From Sphingomonas sp. PsM26 (lineage in GTDB: Bacteria; Pseudomonadota; Alphaproteobacteria; Sphingomonadales; Sphingomonadaceae), in assembly GCA_030433805.1 (NCBI GenBank), contig JARUXA010000019.1, positions 1 through 64,000 of the forward strand: 64,000 nt of DNA, in the 5' to 3' direction. Positions 34,081 through 42,270 of the stretch are shown one piece after another. Numbering within the stretch: the stretch's first letter is position 1; each line of letters begins with the position of its first letter. The translations under genes were made by a program, and so were the position numbers. The notes below the pieces were generated by a model. That model was not told the origin of the DNA and made no database searches. It saw only the letters and a program-made list of their open reading frames with translations.

Positions 34081-34181
34081 ACCTGTCTCAAGACGATTTT
34101 GGTGATTGTCGGACCGCGCGAGGGCGGTCTAGGATGGACCCTCGCAGTAGTGCGCCCCAAGGGCTGCCAAGGATGGACTAA

Positions 34182-35450
34182 ATGCCAAAGATGACCGGCG
34201 GCGACTCCAAGAGCACGCTTTATTGTTCGTTCTGCGGCAAATCGCAGCACGAAGTCCGCAAGCTGATTGCGGGCCCTACCGTTTTCATCTGCGATGAATG
34301 CGTCGAACTCTGCAATGACATCATCCGCGAGGAGACGAAGTCCGCGCTGGTGAGCAAGAAGGACGGCGGCGTTCCGACACCGCAGGAAATCTGCGACGTG
34401 CTCGATGATTACGTCATCGGCCAGAAGCGCGCCAAGCGCGTGCTCTCCGTGGCGGTGCACAACCATTACAAGCGCCTCAACCACGGCCAGAAGGGCGCGG
34501 ACGTCGAGCTTGCCAAGTCGAACATCCTGCTGATGGGCCCGACCGGCTGCGGCAAGACGCTGCTCGCGCAGACGCTGGCCCGCATCCTCGACGTGCCGTT
34601 CACGATGGCCGATGCGACGACGCTGACCGAAGCCGGTTACGTCGGCGAGGACGTCGAGAACATCATTCTCAAGCTGCTCCAGGCATCCGACTATAACGTC
34701 GAGCGCGCGCAGCGCGGGATCGTCTACATCGACGAGATCGACAAGATCAGCCGCAAGGCTGAGAACCCGTCGATCACGCGCGACGTCTCGGGCGAGGGCG
34801 TCCAGCAGGCGTTGCTCAAGCTGATGGAAGGCACAACCGCGAGCGTTCCGCCGCAGGGCGGCCGCAAGCATCCGCAGCAGGAGTTCCTGCAGGTCGACAC
34901 GACGAACATCCTGTTCATCTGCGGTGGCGCGTTCAGCGGCATCGAGAAGATCATCGGGGATCGTCTGCAGGGCAAGTCGATCGGCTTCGGTGCCTATGTC
35001 GCCTCGCCTGAGGAACGTCGTACCGGTGAGACGCTCAAGGCGGTCGAGCCCGAGGATCTGCTCAAGTTCGGGCTTATCCCCGAGTTCGTCGGTCGTCTGC
35101 CCGTTATCGCGACGCTCGAGGATCTCGACGTCCCCGCGCTGGTGACGATCCTGACCGAGCCGAAGAACGCGCTGGTGAAGCAGTATCAGAAGCTGTTCGA
35201 CATGGAGACGGTCAAGCTCGGCTTCACCGACGACGCGCTGGTGCAGGTCGCCAAGAAGGCGATCGACCGCAAGACCGGCGCACGCGGGCTGCGCTCGATC
35301 CTCGAGGGCATCCTGCTCGACACGATGTTCGACCTGCCCGGGATGGACGGCGTCGACGAGGTGATGATCGACAAGGACGTGATCGACGGCCGCAAGGAGC
35401 CGATCCGCGTCTATGCCAAGAAGGAAAAGGCGGGGGCAGGCGCGGCGTAA
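34182..35450 (+). CDS. clpX: ATP-dependent Clp protease ATP-binding subunit
   Basis: A 422-residue AAA+ unfoldase. The N-terminal zinc-binding domain has C15, C18, C37 and C40 ('YCSFCGK', 'ICDECVELC'). The Walker A motif is GPTGCGKT and Walker B lies in 'IVYIDEIDKI'. The pore loop 'GYVGEDVENI' and the IGF-loop region for ClpP docking ('GKSIGFGAYVAS') are present. AAGGA precedes the start. It pairs with clpP to degrade tagged and regulatory proteins. Confidence 0.98.
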   Translation: MPKMTGGDSKSTLYCSFCGKSQHEVRKLIAGPTVFICDECVELCNDIIREETKSALVSKKDGGVPTPQEICDVLDDYVIGQKRAKRVLSVAVHNHYKRLNHGQKGADVELAKSNILLMGPTGCGKTLLAQTLARILDVPFTMADATTLTEAGYVGEDVENIILKLLQASDYNVERAQRGIVYIDEIDKISRKAENPSITRDVSGEGVQQALLKLMEGTTASVPPQGGRKHPQQEFLQVDTTNILFICGGAFSGIEKIIGDRLQGKSIGFGAYVASPEERRTGETLKAVEPEDLLKFGLIPEFVGRLPVIATLEDLDVPALVTILTEPKNALVKQYQKLFDMETVKLGFTDDALVQVAKKAIDRKTGARGLRSILEGILLDTMFDLPGMDGVDEVMIDKDVIDGRKEPIRVYAKKEKAGAGAA

Positions 35451-35475
35451 CGCCGTTCCCGACCACGGTGACTGC

Positions 35476-35508
35476 AAAAAGGGCGTCGGGCGACCGGCGC
35501 CCTTTTTT
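35476..35508 (+). terminator. Intrinsic terminator of clpX
   Basis: AAAAGGGCGTCGG and CCGGCGCCCTTTT arms around GCGA, ending in TTTTTT, 27 bases after the clpX stop. Strong rho-independent terminator. Confidence 0.92.
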
Positions 35509-35647
35509 AATGATCGGCGGGTAGCGTCGGTATCTGGATTGACGAATCGTTAACGCGTACGGTTTACGCCAATAGCCCTGTCGTTTGGTTGGGTTACGAG
35601 GCCGGGTTAAGACACCGGGCAGTAGAACTGGTCGAGGGGGAGCTGCC

Positions 35648-36310
35648 ATGCGCAACGCAATGCTGCTGTTGTCGACGACGATCGTTCTGGCCACGGGATG
35701 TACCCCGGTACAGGAAAAACCGCAGATCTCGGTCGGCGCGCAGCCGGATGTGCCGACGAACTGGCACATGCGGGTCACGGCGACGGACCGCAATGCCATC
35801 GATCGATTGCCGATGGCGTGGAGCCGCGCGCGCGCTGCGGTGCCACGGCGCGCGCGGGCTGCGGTCGCGGCGGAGGGTGTCTTGCTCGATCCCACGGTTG
35901 CGCTCCCCAAGGCGGAGCTTCCGCCGGGGTTATATTACTGCCGACTGCTCCGTTTCGGTGGGCGCGCTGGGTTCGCGACCTTCAAACCCGACTTCTGCAC
36001 CGTCGTCGTCAATGCGGACGGGACCGCCTTCAACAAGCAGAGCGGCACGACCCAGCCCCGCGGCTGGCTGTTCACGCAGAACGATACGCGGCAGGTGTTC
36101 CTGGGCACGTTTCCGCCGGAACGCGGGGGTGCCGCGCCTGCGTACGGGGTCGATCCGCTCGCCAACGTCGCCGGGGTGGTCGAACGCGTGTCGGGGTTCC
36201 GCTGGCGCATGGTGCTGTCGCGGGCCGGGGGCGGTGCGCTGCTCGATGTTTACGAGCTCGTGCCGGTGACGCCCAAGGTGCCGGGCGCAGTGCCCGCGGT
36301 GGCAGGATAG
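35648..36310 (+). CDS. DUF4893 family exported protein
   Basis: A 220-residue protein with a signal peptide or lipoprotein signal (Cys18 in 'VLATGCTP'; the lipobox is imperfect). The rest fits DUF4893: 'WHMRVTATDRNAIDRLPMAW', 'LPPGLYYCRLLRFG', 'PRGWLFTQNDTRQVFLGTF' and a C-terminal 'LLDVYELVPV'. The family is nearly confined to sphingomonads and has no known function. The GGGGGAGCTGCC ribosome site supports the ATG at 35648. It converges on hemW with only 21 bases between. Confidence 0.8.
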   Translation: MRNAMLLLSTTIVLATGCTPVQEKPQISVGAQPDVPTNWHMRVTATDRNAIDRLPMAWSRARAAVPRRARAAVAAEGVLLDPTVALPKAELPPGLYYCRLLRFGGRAGFATFKPDFCTVVVNADGTAFNKQSGTTQPRGWLFTQNDTRQVFLGTFPPERGGAAPAYGVDPLANVAGVVERVSGFRWRMVLSRAGGGALLDVYELVPVTPKVPGAVPAVAG

Positions 36311-36331
36311 CGGATCGCTCCGGGGCGACCC

Positions 36332-37507
36332 TCAGGGGGTCCGTACGACCAGCGGCAGGATCGCATCGAGCAACAGCATCCCCGCCTCCGTGACGCCCAT
36401 CCAGTCGCCATCGCGTGCGACCAGCCCCTGGGCAATCAGCCGGTCCGCCGCAATCGTATCGATCAGGCGGTCGGTGGTCGTCTCGCCAAGCGCAGCAATG
36501 CGGGCGAGATCGACGCCTTCGCGCAGGCGCAGCCCCATCAGCAACGCTTCGGTCGAGCGATCGGCAGGGACGAGCAGGTCCTCGATCTGCGCACCGTGGC
36601 CGTTGCGGGTGACCGCGGACATCCAGTTCTCGGGCTTCTTGTGCCGCGCCGTGGCAAGCCCGCTGCGTCGCCCATGTGCGCCCGGGCCGATGCCCGCGTA
36701 ATCGCGGTAGCGCCAGTAGACGAGGTTGTGGCGGCTCTCCGCACCCGGTCGCGCGTGGTTGGAGATTTCATACGCGGGCAACCCCGCCGCAGCGGTCATC
36801 GCGCGAGTCGACTCGAAGAGATCCGCTGCCGAATCGCCATCGGGAATCACGATTCGTCCCGCCGCAGCCTCGGTCGCGAAGCGCGTTCCGGGTTCGATCG
36901 TCAGCTGGTACAGCGACAAATGTTCGGTGCCGAAGCTCAGTGCGCGGGCAAGTTCGGCCTCCCAATCCGCCATCCGTTGGCCCGGACGAGCGTAGATAAG
37001 ATCGAAACTGACGCGTCGAAACGCGGCTTGCGCGGTCGCGAGCGCACCGAGCCCTTCGGTCACGTCATGCGCACGGCCAAGGAACCGCAGTGCTTCGTCG
37101 TCCAGCGCCTGCAGCCCCAGCGAGACGCGGTTGACCCCGGCTCGGGCGATGTCCGCGAACCGCGCAGCCTCGACCGAGGAGGGGTTTGCCTCGAGCGTGA
37201 TTTCGATGTCCGCTTCGGGTTTCCAATAGGTTGTCGCAGCATCGATCACCGCCGCGACGGTTTCGGGCGGCATCAGCGAGGGGGTCCCGCCGCCGAAGAA
37301 GATCGATCCCAGACGCCGCCCCGGTAGCGCCGCGGCTTCATATCGCAGGTCATCGAGCAGCGCCTTGCGCCATGCCGCCTGGTCCACGCCGTCGCGAACA
37401 TGGCTGTTGAAATCGCAATAGGGGCATTTCGAAACACAAAATGGCCAATGCACGTATAGCGCGAGCGGCGGCGACGGATCGCCTGAGGGAGCGGGCATGG
37501 CGGGCAT
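36332..37507 (-). CDS. hemW: HemW-like radical SAM heme chaperone
   Basis: A 391-residue radical SAM protein with the cluster motif C24-x3-C28-x2-C31 ('PFCVSKCPYCDFNSH'), followed by 'IFFGGGTPSLMPPE' and 'EITLEANPSSVEAARF', plus the C-terminal HemN-like domain. HemW proteins bind heme and insert it into respiratory enzymes; they were once misannotated as coproporphyrinogen oxidase. The N-terminal Pro-rich stretch is short. In related genomes it follows rph-rdgB, but here two plus-strand genes separate it from rdgB. Confidence 0.92.
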   Translation of the reverse strand: MPAMPAPSGDPSPPLALYVHWPFCVSKCPYCDFNSHVRDGVDQAAWRKALLDDLRYEAAALPGRRLGSIFFGGGTPSLMPPETVAAVIDAATTYWKPEADIEITLEANPSSVEAARFADIARAGVNRVSLGLQALDDEALRFLGRAHDVTEGLGALATAQAAFRRVSFDLIYARPGQRMADWEAELARALSFGTEHLSLYQLTIEPGTRFATEAAAGRIVIPDGDSAADLFESTRAMTAAAGLPAYEISNHARPGAESRHNLVYWRYRDYAGIGPGAHGRRSGLATARHKKPENWMSAVTRNGHGAQIEDLLVPADRSTEALLMGLRLREGVDLARIAALGETTTDRLIDTIAADRLIAQGLVARDGDWMGVTEAGMLLLDAILPLVVRTP

Positions 37508-37530
37508 GCCGGACGCTATGAAGGTAGACG

Positions 37531-38115
37531 ATGACGCTGGGAAGGTTTTTGGGGTATAACCGCCGAATGATGGGGGGACTGCTGGCAGCGATGATGCTGG
37601 GCGGATGCGATGCGCCGGTCCCGAAAACCGTGGTCGAGCCGCGGACGATTTCGGGGAGTTATCCGCGCGGGGAAGCGCTGCTCAAACAGGCGATGCTAGC
37701 GCGTCATGCTGCTGCTCGCGCCGAGGTGGGCGAGGCGCCTTTGCTGTGGGATGATGCGTTGGCAGCGTCCGCCGCCGTTTATGCCACGACGCTGGTGTCG
37801 ACCGGGGTATTCCGCCACGCCGATCAGGCGCAAGGCGAAGGCCGGGAAGGCGAGGCGTTGTTCCGCGGCACGCGGGGTGACTATTCCTATCGCGAGATGG
37901 TCGACCTGTGGATCGCCGAGAAGGCCGACTTCATCAATGGCGAAACCCCGTTCTTCAGCAAAACGGGGCGTGGCGAGGATGTCGGCCACTATACCCAGAT
38001 CATCTGGCATTCGACGACGCATGTCGGTTGCGCGCTCAAGAGCAGCCCGACCGACGACTATCTGGTGTGCCGGTATTCCCCGCCGGGGAACGTAGTCGGG
38101 GAACGCGCGCTCTGA
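37531..38115 (+). CDS. CAP/SCP-domain lipoprotein
   Basis: A 194-residue protein with a lipoprotein signal (basic N-terminus, 'GGLLAAMMLGGC', lipid Cys26). The CAP domain carries the two family signatures 'GHYTQIIWHSTTHVGCA' and 'YLVCRYSPPGNVVG', plus the active-cleft residues in 'LARHAAARAEVGEAPL' and 'FRHAD'. Bacterial CAP proteins sit in the envelope and bind lipids or sterols or act on peptidoglycan; the role here is unknown. It starts 23 bases from the divergent hemW start. An internal Met at 37567 is a possible alternative start. Confidence 0.88.
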   Translation: MTLGRFLGYNRRMMGGLLAAMMLGGCDAPVPKTVVEPRTISGSYPRGEALLKQAMLARHAAARAEVGEAPLLWDDALAASAAVYATTLVSTGVFRHADQAQGEGREGEALFRGTRGDYSYREMVDLWIAEKADFINGETPFFSKTGRGEDVGHYTQIIWHSTTHVGCALKSSPTDDYLVCRYSPPGNVVGERAL

Positions 38116-38353
38116 CTCGGCGACGAACGGCCAAAGGTGGTTACCGTGAGGGGCGTGATGAGCGCATGTATCGGTCAGGATCAGCACGGCATGTGCCGGA
38201 ATGGGAATGCCGTCGCTGTTAACGATGTTCTTCCAGATTAGAGACAATGCTTGGTTAACAGCCATTCATTCGGCGTTGCGACGATATTTTTCATCGGTAG
38301 GCCAGGGTTCACCAACCGGCCGAGGAACGGCCCCGTAACAAAGGGTGTAACCG

Positions 38354-38965
38354 ATGAAGATGATCAAGGGTCTGTATGCCACCGTCGCGCTCGCAAGCGC
38401 TCTCGTTGCGATGCCCGCCGTGGCCGCGACCCCGATCGTCAGCAGCGGCAAGTTGATGGGTGCGACCGGCGTCACGATCGGCGGCGCAAGCTATGACGTC
38501 GCGTTCCTCGACGGGACCTGCTCCAGCGTGTTCGGCGGGTGCAGCACGAGCAACTTCACCTTCACGACGCTGTCGAGCGCGTTCGCAGCGGGCAATGCTT
38601 TGCTCTCGCAAGTGTTCGTCGACAGTGCCGCGGGCGCGTTCGACACGCATCCCAACCTGACCAACGGGTGCAGCACCTCGATCGTCTGCAACATCCTGAT
38701 CCCGTTCGCCGAGGGCAATGGGGTCGTGCTGGTCAAGGATACGGTCAACACGGCGACGTCGTCGCTCGACTTCACCGTGCCCCTGGCGATCAGTGCCAAC
38801 GTGTCGACCAAATCGCTGCCGAGCGTCGTCTATGCCAAGTTCACCCCGTCGCTGACCGCAGCCGTGCCGGAGCCGGGCACCTGGGCAATGATGCTTGCTG
38901 GTTTCGGCGCGATGGGCGCTGCGCTGCGCTATCGCAAGCGGTCGACCAAGCTCAGCTTCGCCTGA
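38354..38965 (+). CDS. PEPxxWA-CTERM sorting-domain protein
   Basis: A 203-residue exported protein. The signal peptide ends 'ALVAMPAVAAT'. The middle is a Thr/Ser/Asn-rich beta domain with paired Cys ('GTCSSVFGGCSTSNF', 'NGCSTSIVCNI'). The C-terminal sorting signal is 'VPEPGTWAMMLAGFGAMGAAL' followed by RYRKRS. It is a typical exosortase substrate of unknown function. The ~240-base region before it is AT-richer and has no recognisable promoter of the sigma-54 type seen at 50118. Confidence 0.85.
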   Translation: MKMIKGLYATVALASALVAMPAVAATPIVSSGKLMGATGVTIGGASYDVAFLDGTCSSVFGGCSTSNFTFTTLSSAFAAGNALLSQVFVDSAAGAFDTHPNLTNGCSTSIVCNILIPFAEGNGVVLVKDTVNTATSSLDFTVPLAISANVSTKSLPSVVYAKFTPSLTAAVPEPGTWAMMLAGFGAMGAALRYRKRSTKLSFA

Positions 38966-38982
38966 GCCATTGGGTCACACGA

Positions 38983-39014
38983 AAAAGCCGACGGTCTCGC
39001 GACCGTCGGCTTTT
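38983..39014. terminator. Bidirectional intrinsic terminator
   Basis: A perfect 14-base stem AAAAGCCGACGGTC/GACCGTCGGCTTTT with loop TCGC, ending in T runs on both strands. It lies between the convergent PEP-CTERM gene (+) and rdgB (-). Confidence 0.95.
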
Positions 39015-39038
39015 GTCGTTCTACGGATCGGTCGCGGT

Positions 39039-39683
39039 TTAGAGAACCGCGGCGATCATCTGCGCGAACGCCTTGGCGCGGTGGCTGATCGCATGCTTCT
39101 CGGACGGGTCCATCTCGGCATAGGTCTGGCTGTTGTCGAGCGGCACGAACATCGGATCGTAGCCGAACCCGACGGTGCCGCGCGGTGGCCAGGTCAGCGT
39201 ACCATCGGCACGGCCTTCGAACCACTGGACGTGGCCGTCGGGCCAGGCGAGTGCGAGCACGCTGACGAAATGCGCATCGCGGCTGGCGTCCGGCCCTTTC
39301 TCCGCAAGCGCCTGCTCGACCTTGGTCATTGCGAGCGTCCAGTCGCGACCGTTGGGCGTCTCCGCCCAATTGGCGGTGTAGACACCGGGATCGCCGCCCA
39401 GCGCATCGACACACAAGCCGCTGTCATCGGCAAGCGCGGGCAGGCCCGACAGGTCCGCCGCCTGCAACGCCTTCAGTTCGGCGTTGGCGACGAAGGTCGT
39501 GCCGGTTTCTTCTGGTTCGGGCAGGTCGAGATCGGCCGCAGAGACCGCTTCGATCCCATATTCGGCGAGCAGGGCACCAATCTCGCGCACTTTGCCCGCG
39601 TTATGGCTGGCGATGACGAGCTTGCCCGGGCTGAGCTTGCGGATCGCCTGGGGCGGTACGCCGTCCGACGCGCCGGGGGTCAC
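39039..39683 (-). CDS. rdgB: XTP/dITP pyrophosphatase (RdgB/HAM1)
   Basis: A 214-residue RdgB/HAM1 enzyme that removes non-canonical purine nucleotides (ITP, XTP). Motifs are 'KLVIASHNAGKVREIGALL', 'TFVANAELKA', 'ALADDSGLCVDALGG' with the catalytic Asp, and 'GFGYDPMFVP'. The start is GTG at 39683, overlapping the rph stop codon (GTGA), so rph and rdgB form an operon. A start further upstream is unlikely because it would overlap rph. Confidence 0.94.
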   Translation of the reverse strand: MTPGASDGVPPQAIRKLSPGKLVIASHNAGKVREIGALLAEYGIEAVSAADLDLPEPEETGTTFVANAELKALQAADLSGLPALADDSGLCVDALGGDPGVYTANWAETPNGRDWTLAMTKVEQALAEKGPDASRDAHFVSVLALAWPDGHVQWFEGRADGTLTWPPRGTVGFGYDPMFVPLDNSQTYAEMDPSEKHAISHRAKAFAQMIAAVL

Positions 39684-40396
39684 TTCGCCACCGCGCGCGC
39701 CTGTGCGGCGAAGATGTCGGTGCACCCCATGCGCGCGAGGCGGAGCAGGCGGAGCAAAGCCTCTTCGTCATAGGTCGCGCCTTCGGCGGTCGCCTGGACT
39801 TCGGCGATGTTGCCGGTTTCGAGCAGGACAAAGTTGGCGTCCGCGTCGGCCTTCGAATCCTCGTCGTAATCGAGGTCGAGAACCGGCGTGCCCTTGTAGA
39901 TGCCGCAGCTGACCGCCGCGACCTTCTGCGTCAGCGGGTCGGCGGTGAGCTTGCCGCTCGCCATCAGCCCGTCGATCGCGAGCCGCAATGCGACCCATGC
40001 ACCCGAAATTGCCGCTGTACGCGTGCCGCCATCGGCTTGAATCACGTCACAATCGAGCACAATCTGGCGCTCGCCGAGCAGTTTCAGGTCTGTAACCGCA
40101 CGCAAACTGCGGCCAATCAGGCGCTGAATCTCCTGCGTTCGGCCCGACTGCTTGCCCTTGGCGGCCTCGCGGTTGCCGCGGGTATGGGTCGCGCGCGGGA
40201 GCATGCCATATTCGGCGGTGACCCAGCCCTCGCCCTTACCGCGCAGGAACGGCGGGACTTTCTCCTCGATCGAGGCAGTGACGAGCACCTTGGTGTCACC
40301 GAATCCGATCAGCACCGATCCCTCGGCATGACGGGTAAAACGCGGCTCGATCGTAATCGCGCGCATCTGGTCGGGGGTACGGCCGCTTGGGCGCAT
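39680..40396 (-). CDS. rph: Ribonuclease PH
   Basis: A 238-residue phosphorolytic 3' exoribonuclease that trims tRNA 3' ends. It shows 'RPSGRTPDQMRAITIEPRF', 'GWVTAEYGMLPRATHTRG' with the phosphate-binding residues, 'RSLRAVTDLKLLGERQIVLDCDVIQADGGTR'-type core, and 'GTPVLDLDYDEDS'. It is full length. It leads the rph-rdgB pair and is divergent from the TonB gene. Confidence 0.97.
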   Translation of the reverse strand: MRPSGRTPDQMRAITIEPRFTRHAEGSVLIGFGDTKVLVTASIEEKVPPFLRGKGEGWVTAEYGMLPRATHTRGNREAAKGKQSGRTQEIQRLIGRSLRAVTDLKLLGERQIVLDCDVIQADGGTRTAAISGAWVALRLAIDGLMASGKLTADPLTQKVAAVSCGIYKGTPVLDLDYDEDSKADADANFVLLETGNIAEVQATAEGATYDEEALLRLLRLARMGCTDIFAAQARAVAK

Positions 40397-40493
40397 CGGG
40401 AATCTCCTGAGATTGGTCGCGACGACCTACCCGTGCGTTGGGATGGTGTCACCCCTATCTGAAAGGGCCGCGACCCCGGAGCCTAACCCCCTG

Positions 40494-41258
40494 ATGACGA
40501 TGTACCAATCTTCCTCGACTGGCGACCGGATCAAGGGGGCGGGCGGTGCTGCGTTGCTGGTGGCGGCGATCGGATACGGGCTGGTGACGGGGCTGTCGGT
40601 CGATTTTCGAACGCGCGTGGTTGAGGAAATGAAAGCCTTTTCGGTGCTGCCGCCCGCACCGCCGCCGCCGAAGAAGGACGTCGTGTCTGCGCCGCGTAAG
40701 GCGGAGAAGCGCAAGGAGGCTGAAGCTGCCCCGCCGAACCTGACCGCCAAGCCGACCGAAGTCGTCGCGCCGCCGCCGGTGATCCGTCTGCCGCAGCCGC
40801 CGCCGGTCGTGGTGGCACCGGTTGCGGGGCCGGGGATCGATCCGCGCGCCGGGGCGGCACCAGTGGTCGGGCCGGGAACCGGAAGCGGCGGGCAGGGTAA
40901 CGGGCGTGGCAGCGGTCGCGGCGGCGATGGCGATGGCGGCGGGGGCGGAGAGATTCCGCTAGAATTGATCCGCGGCGAGTTGCGCTATCGCGATCTGCCG
41001 CGGGACCTTTACGAGGCGCATGTCTCCGGCACGGTGGAGATGGCGTTCGACGTGGGCGTAAAGGGGCGGGTGACCGCCTGCCGGATCACGCGGTCGAGCG
41101 GCAACCGGCGGCTGGATGCGGCGACCTGTGCGCTGATTATCGAGAAGCTGCGCTATCGGCCTACGCGGACGGCGGCGGGGGTGGCGGTGCCGGATACGGT
41201 TACCGGGGAGCAGGTCTGGACGATCGAGCGCGGGATGGGTCGGGACGAGGAAGACTAG
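40494..41258 (+). CDS. TonB-family energy transducer
   Basis: A 254-residue protein with one N-terminal membrane segment ('GAALLVAAIGYGLVTGLSV'), a proline-rich periplasmic spacer with 'PPAPPPPKK' and 'PPPVIRLPQPPPVVV', a Gly-rich stretch, and a C-terminal TonB domain ('VSGTVEMAFDVGVKGRVTACRITRSSGN'-type fold, then 'CALIIEKLRYRPT'). It transmits inner-membrane proton-motive force to outer-membrane receptors. No exbB or exbD is adjacent. The TonB-dependent receptor at 805-3387 could be a client. Confidence 0.9.
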   Translation: MTMYQSSSTGDRIKGAGGAALLVAAIGYGLVTGLSVDFRTRVVEEMKAFSVLPPAPPPPKKDVVSAPRKAEKRKEAEAAPPNLTAKPTEVVAPPPVIRLPQPPPVVVAPVAGPGIDPRAGAAPVVGPGTGSGGQGNGRGSGRGGDGDGGGGGEIPLELIRGELRYRDLPRDLYEAHVSGTVEMAFDVGVKGRVTACRITRSSGNRRLDAATCALIIEKLRYRPTRTAAGVAVPDTVTGEQVWTIERGMGRDEED

Positions 41259-41279
41259 CGAACGCTGCCCCTAATTTTG

Positions 41280-41390
41280 ACGCTTCCCCGGCGAAGGCCG
41301 GGGCCCAGTAGAGTTCAACGAGGTTGTCAGGGCGCAAAGTCCGCCATTACCCTTCCCGCTACTGGGCCCCGGCCTTCGCCGGGGAAGCGT
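41280..41390. repeat. REP-like palindrome, copy 2
   Basis: Perfect 32-base arms (41280-41311 and 41359-41390) with a 47-base spacer. Arm sequence begins ACGCTTCCCCGGCGAAGG and ends CCCAGTAG. It lies between the convergent TonB gene and the SDR gene. Confidence 0.9.
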
Positions 41391-41423
41391 AAGAAGGGGT
41401 CGAGAGCTCTTGGTTAGCAGCTA

Positions 41424-41448
41424 ACCCCCGGCGCTTACCGCCGGGGGT
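41424..41448. terminator. Hairpin after the SDR gene
   Basis: A perfect 10-base ACCCCCGGCG/CGCCGGGGGT stem with a 5-base loop, 13 bases past the SDR stop on the minus strand. No T run, so termination is likely but not certain. Confidence 0.45.
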
Positions 41449-41461
41449 GCCACCAACGCGC

Positions 41462-42247
41462 TTACTTTTCCCCGCTGCCGGGCTCGGCCATCTTGCGATG
41501 CTGGTCCGCCAGGATGGACGGGGGTACCACACCCGTGGCCGCGACCTGCAGCTTGTTCTTCAGGCCTGAGACGATGCTCCCCTTGCCCGCGAACAGCGCG
41601 TCCCAGCCGTCCTTGGCGACGTCGACCGGATCGCTCTTGTGGTCGTCCTGCCCGACGCTGGTGTCGTTCATGCCCGCGCGATCGAAGAATTCGGTCTCGA
41701 CCGGGCCGGGCATCAGCGTCGTCACCGTGACGCCCTTCGAGTCCTTGATCTCATTGCGCAAAGCTTCGGTGAAATTGTCCACGAACGCCTTGGTGCCATT
41801 GTACACCGCGTTGAACGCACCGGGGATGTAGCCGGCGATCGACCCGGTCACGAGGATCTTGCCGTCATCGCGCGCGACCATGTCCTTGAGGACGCGCTGG
41901 ACCAGATAGATCGTGCCGGTGATGTTGGTATCGACCGATCGTCGCCATTTGGCGACGTCCTGATCGAGGAATGCCCCGCCCGTACCAATCCCGGCGTTGG
42001 CGAACAGCAGGTCGATCTGTCGCCCGTTCGTCGCGTCAAGCAACTGGTCGACGCCCTCGACCGAGGACAGGTCGGCGTTGACCGACTGGACGTCGGTGCC
42101 GAACTGCTTGAAGTCTGCAGCGGCTGAGTCGATCAGCGCCTCGTTGGCGACGACGATCAGGTCGTACCCCTGCTTTGCAGCAAGCGTCGCGAGTTCGAAC
42201 CCGATCCCGGTCGATGCGCCGGTGACGACTGCGAGTTTGTTGGCCAT
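41462..42247 (-). CDS. Short-chain dehydrogenase/reductase
   Basis: A 261-residue classical SDR. The cofactor motif TGASTGIG is at residues 9-16, 'NAGIG' follows, and the Ser-Tyr-Lys site is in 'ILVTGSIAGYIPGAFNAVYNGTKAFVDNF'-type context (Tyr and Lys in YNGTK). The C-terminal ~50 residues ('VSGLKNKLQVAATGVVPP') are typical of the DltE/YqjQ-like group. It is the third gene of an SRPBCC-ADH-SDR operon. The substrate is unknown. Confidence 0.88.
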   Translation of the reverse strand: MANKLAVVTGASTGIGFELATLAAKQGYDLIVVANEALIDSAAADFKQFGTDVQSVNADLSSVEGVDQLLDATNGRQIDLLFANAGIGTGGAFLDQDVAKWRRSVDTNITGTIYLVQRVLKDMVARDDGKILVTGSIAGYIPGAFNAVYNGTKAFVDNFTEALRNEIKDSKGVTVTTLMPGPVETEFFDRAGMNDTSVGQDDHKSDPVDVAKDGWDALFAGKGSIVSGLKNKLQVAATGVVPPSILADQHRKMAEPGSGEK

Positions 42248-42270
42248 GATAAAGTCTCCTGGAATGCGGG

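Noticed and set aside
38181..38195. CAGCACGGCATGTGC upstream of the 38354 PEP-CTERM gene as a sigma-54 box
   Set aside because: The invariant GG is missing and it lies about 160 bases from the start.
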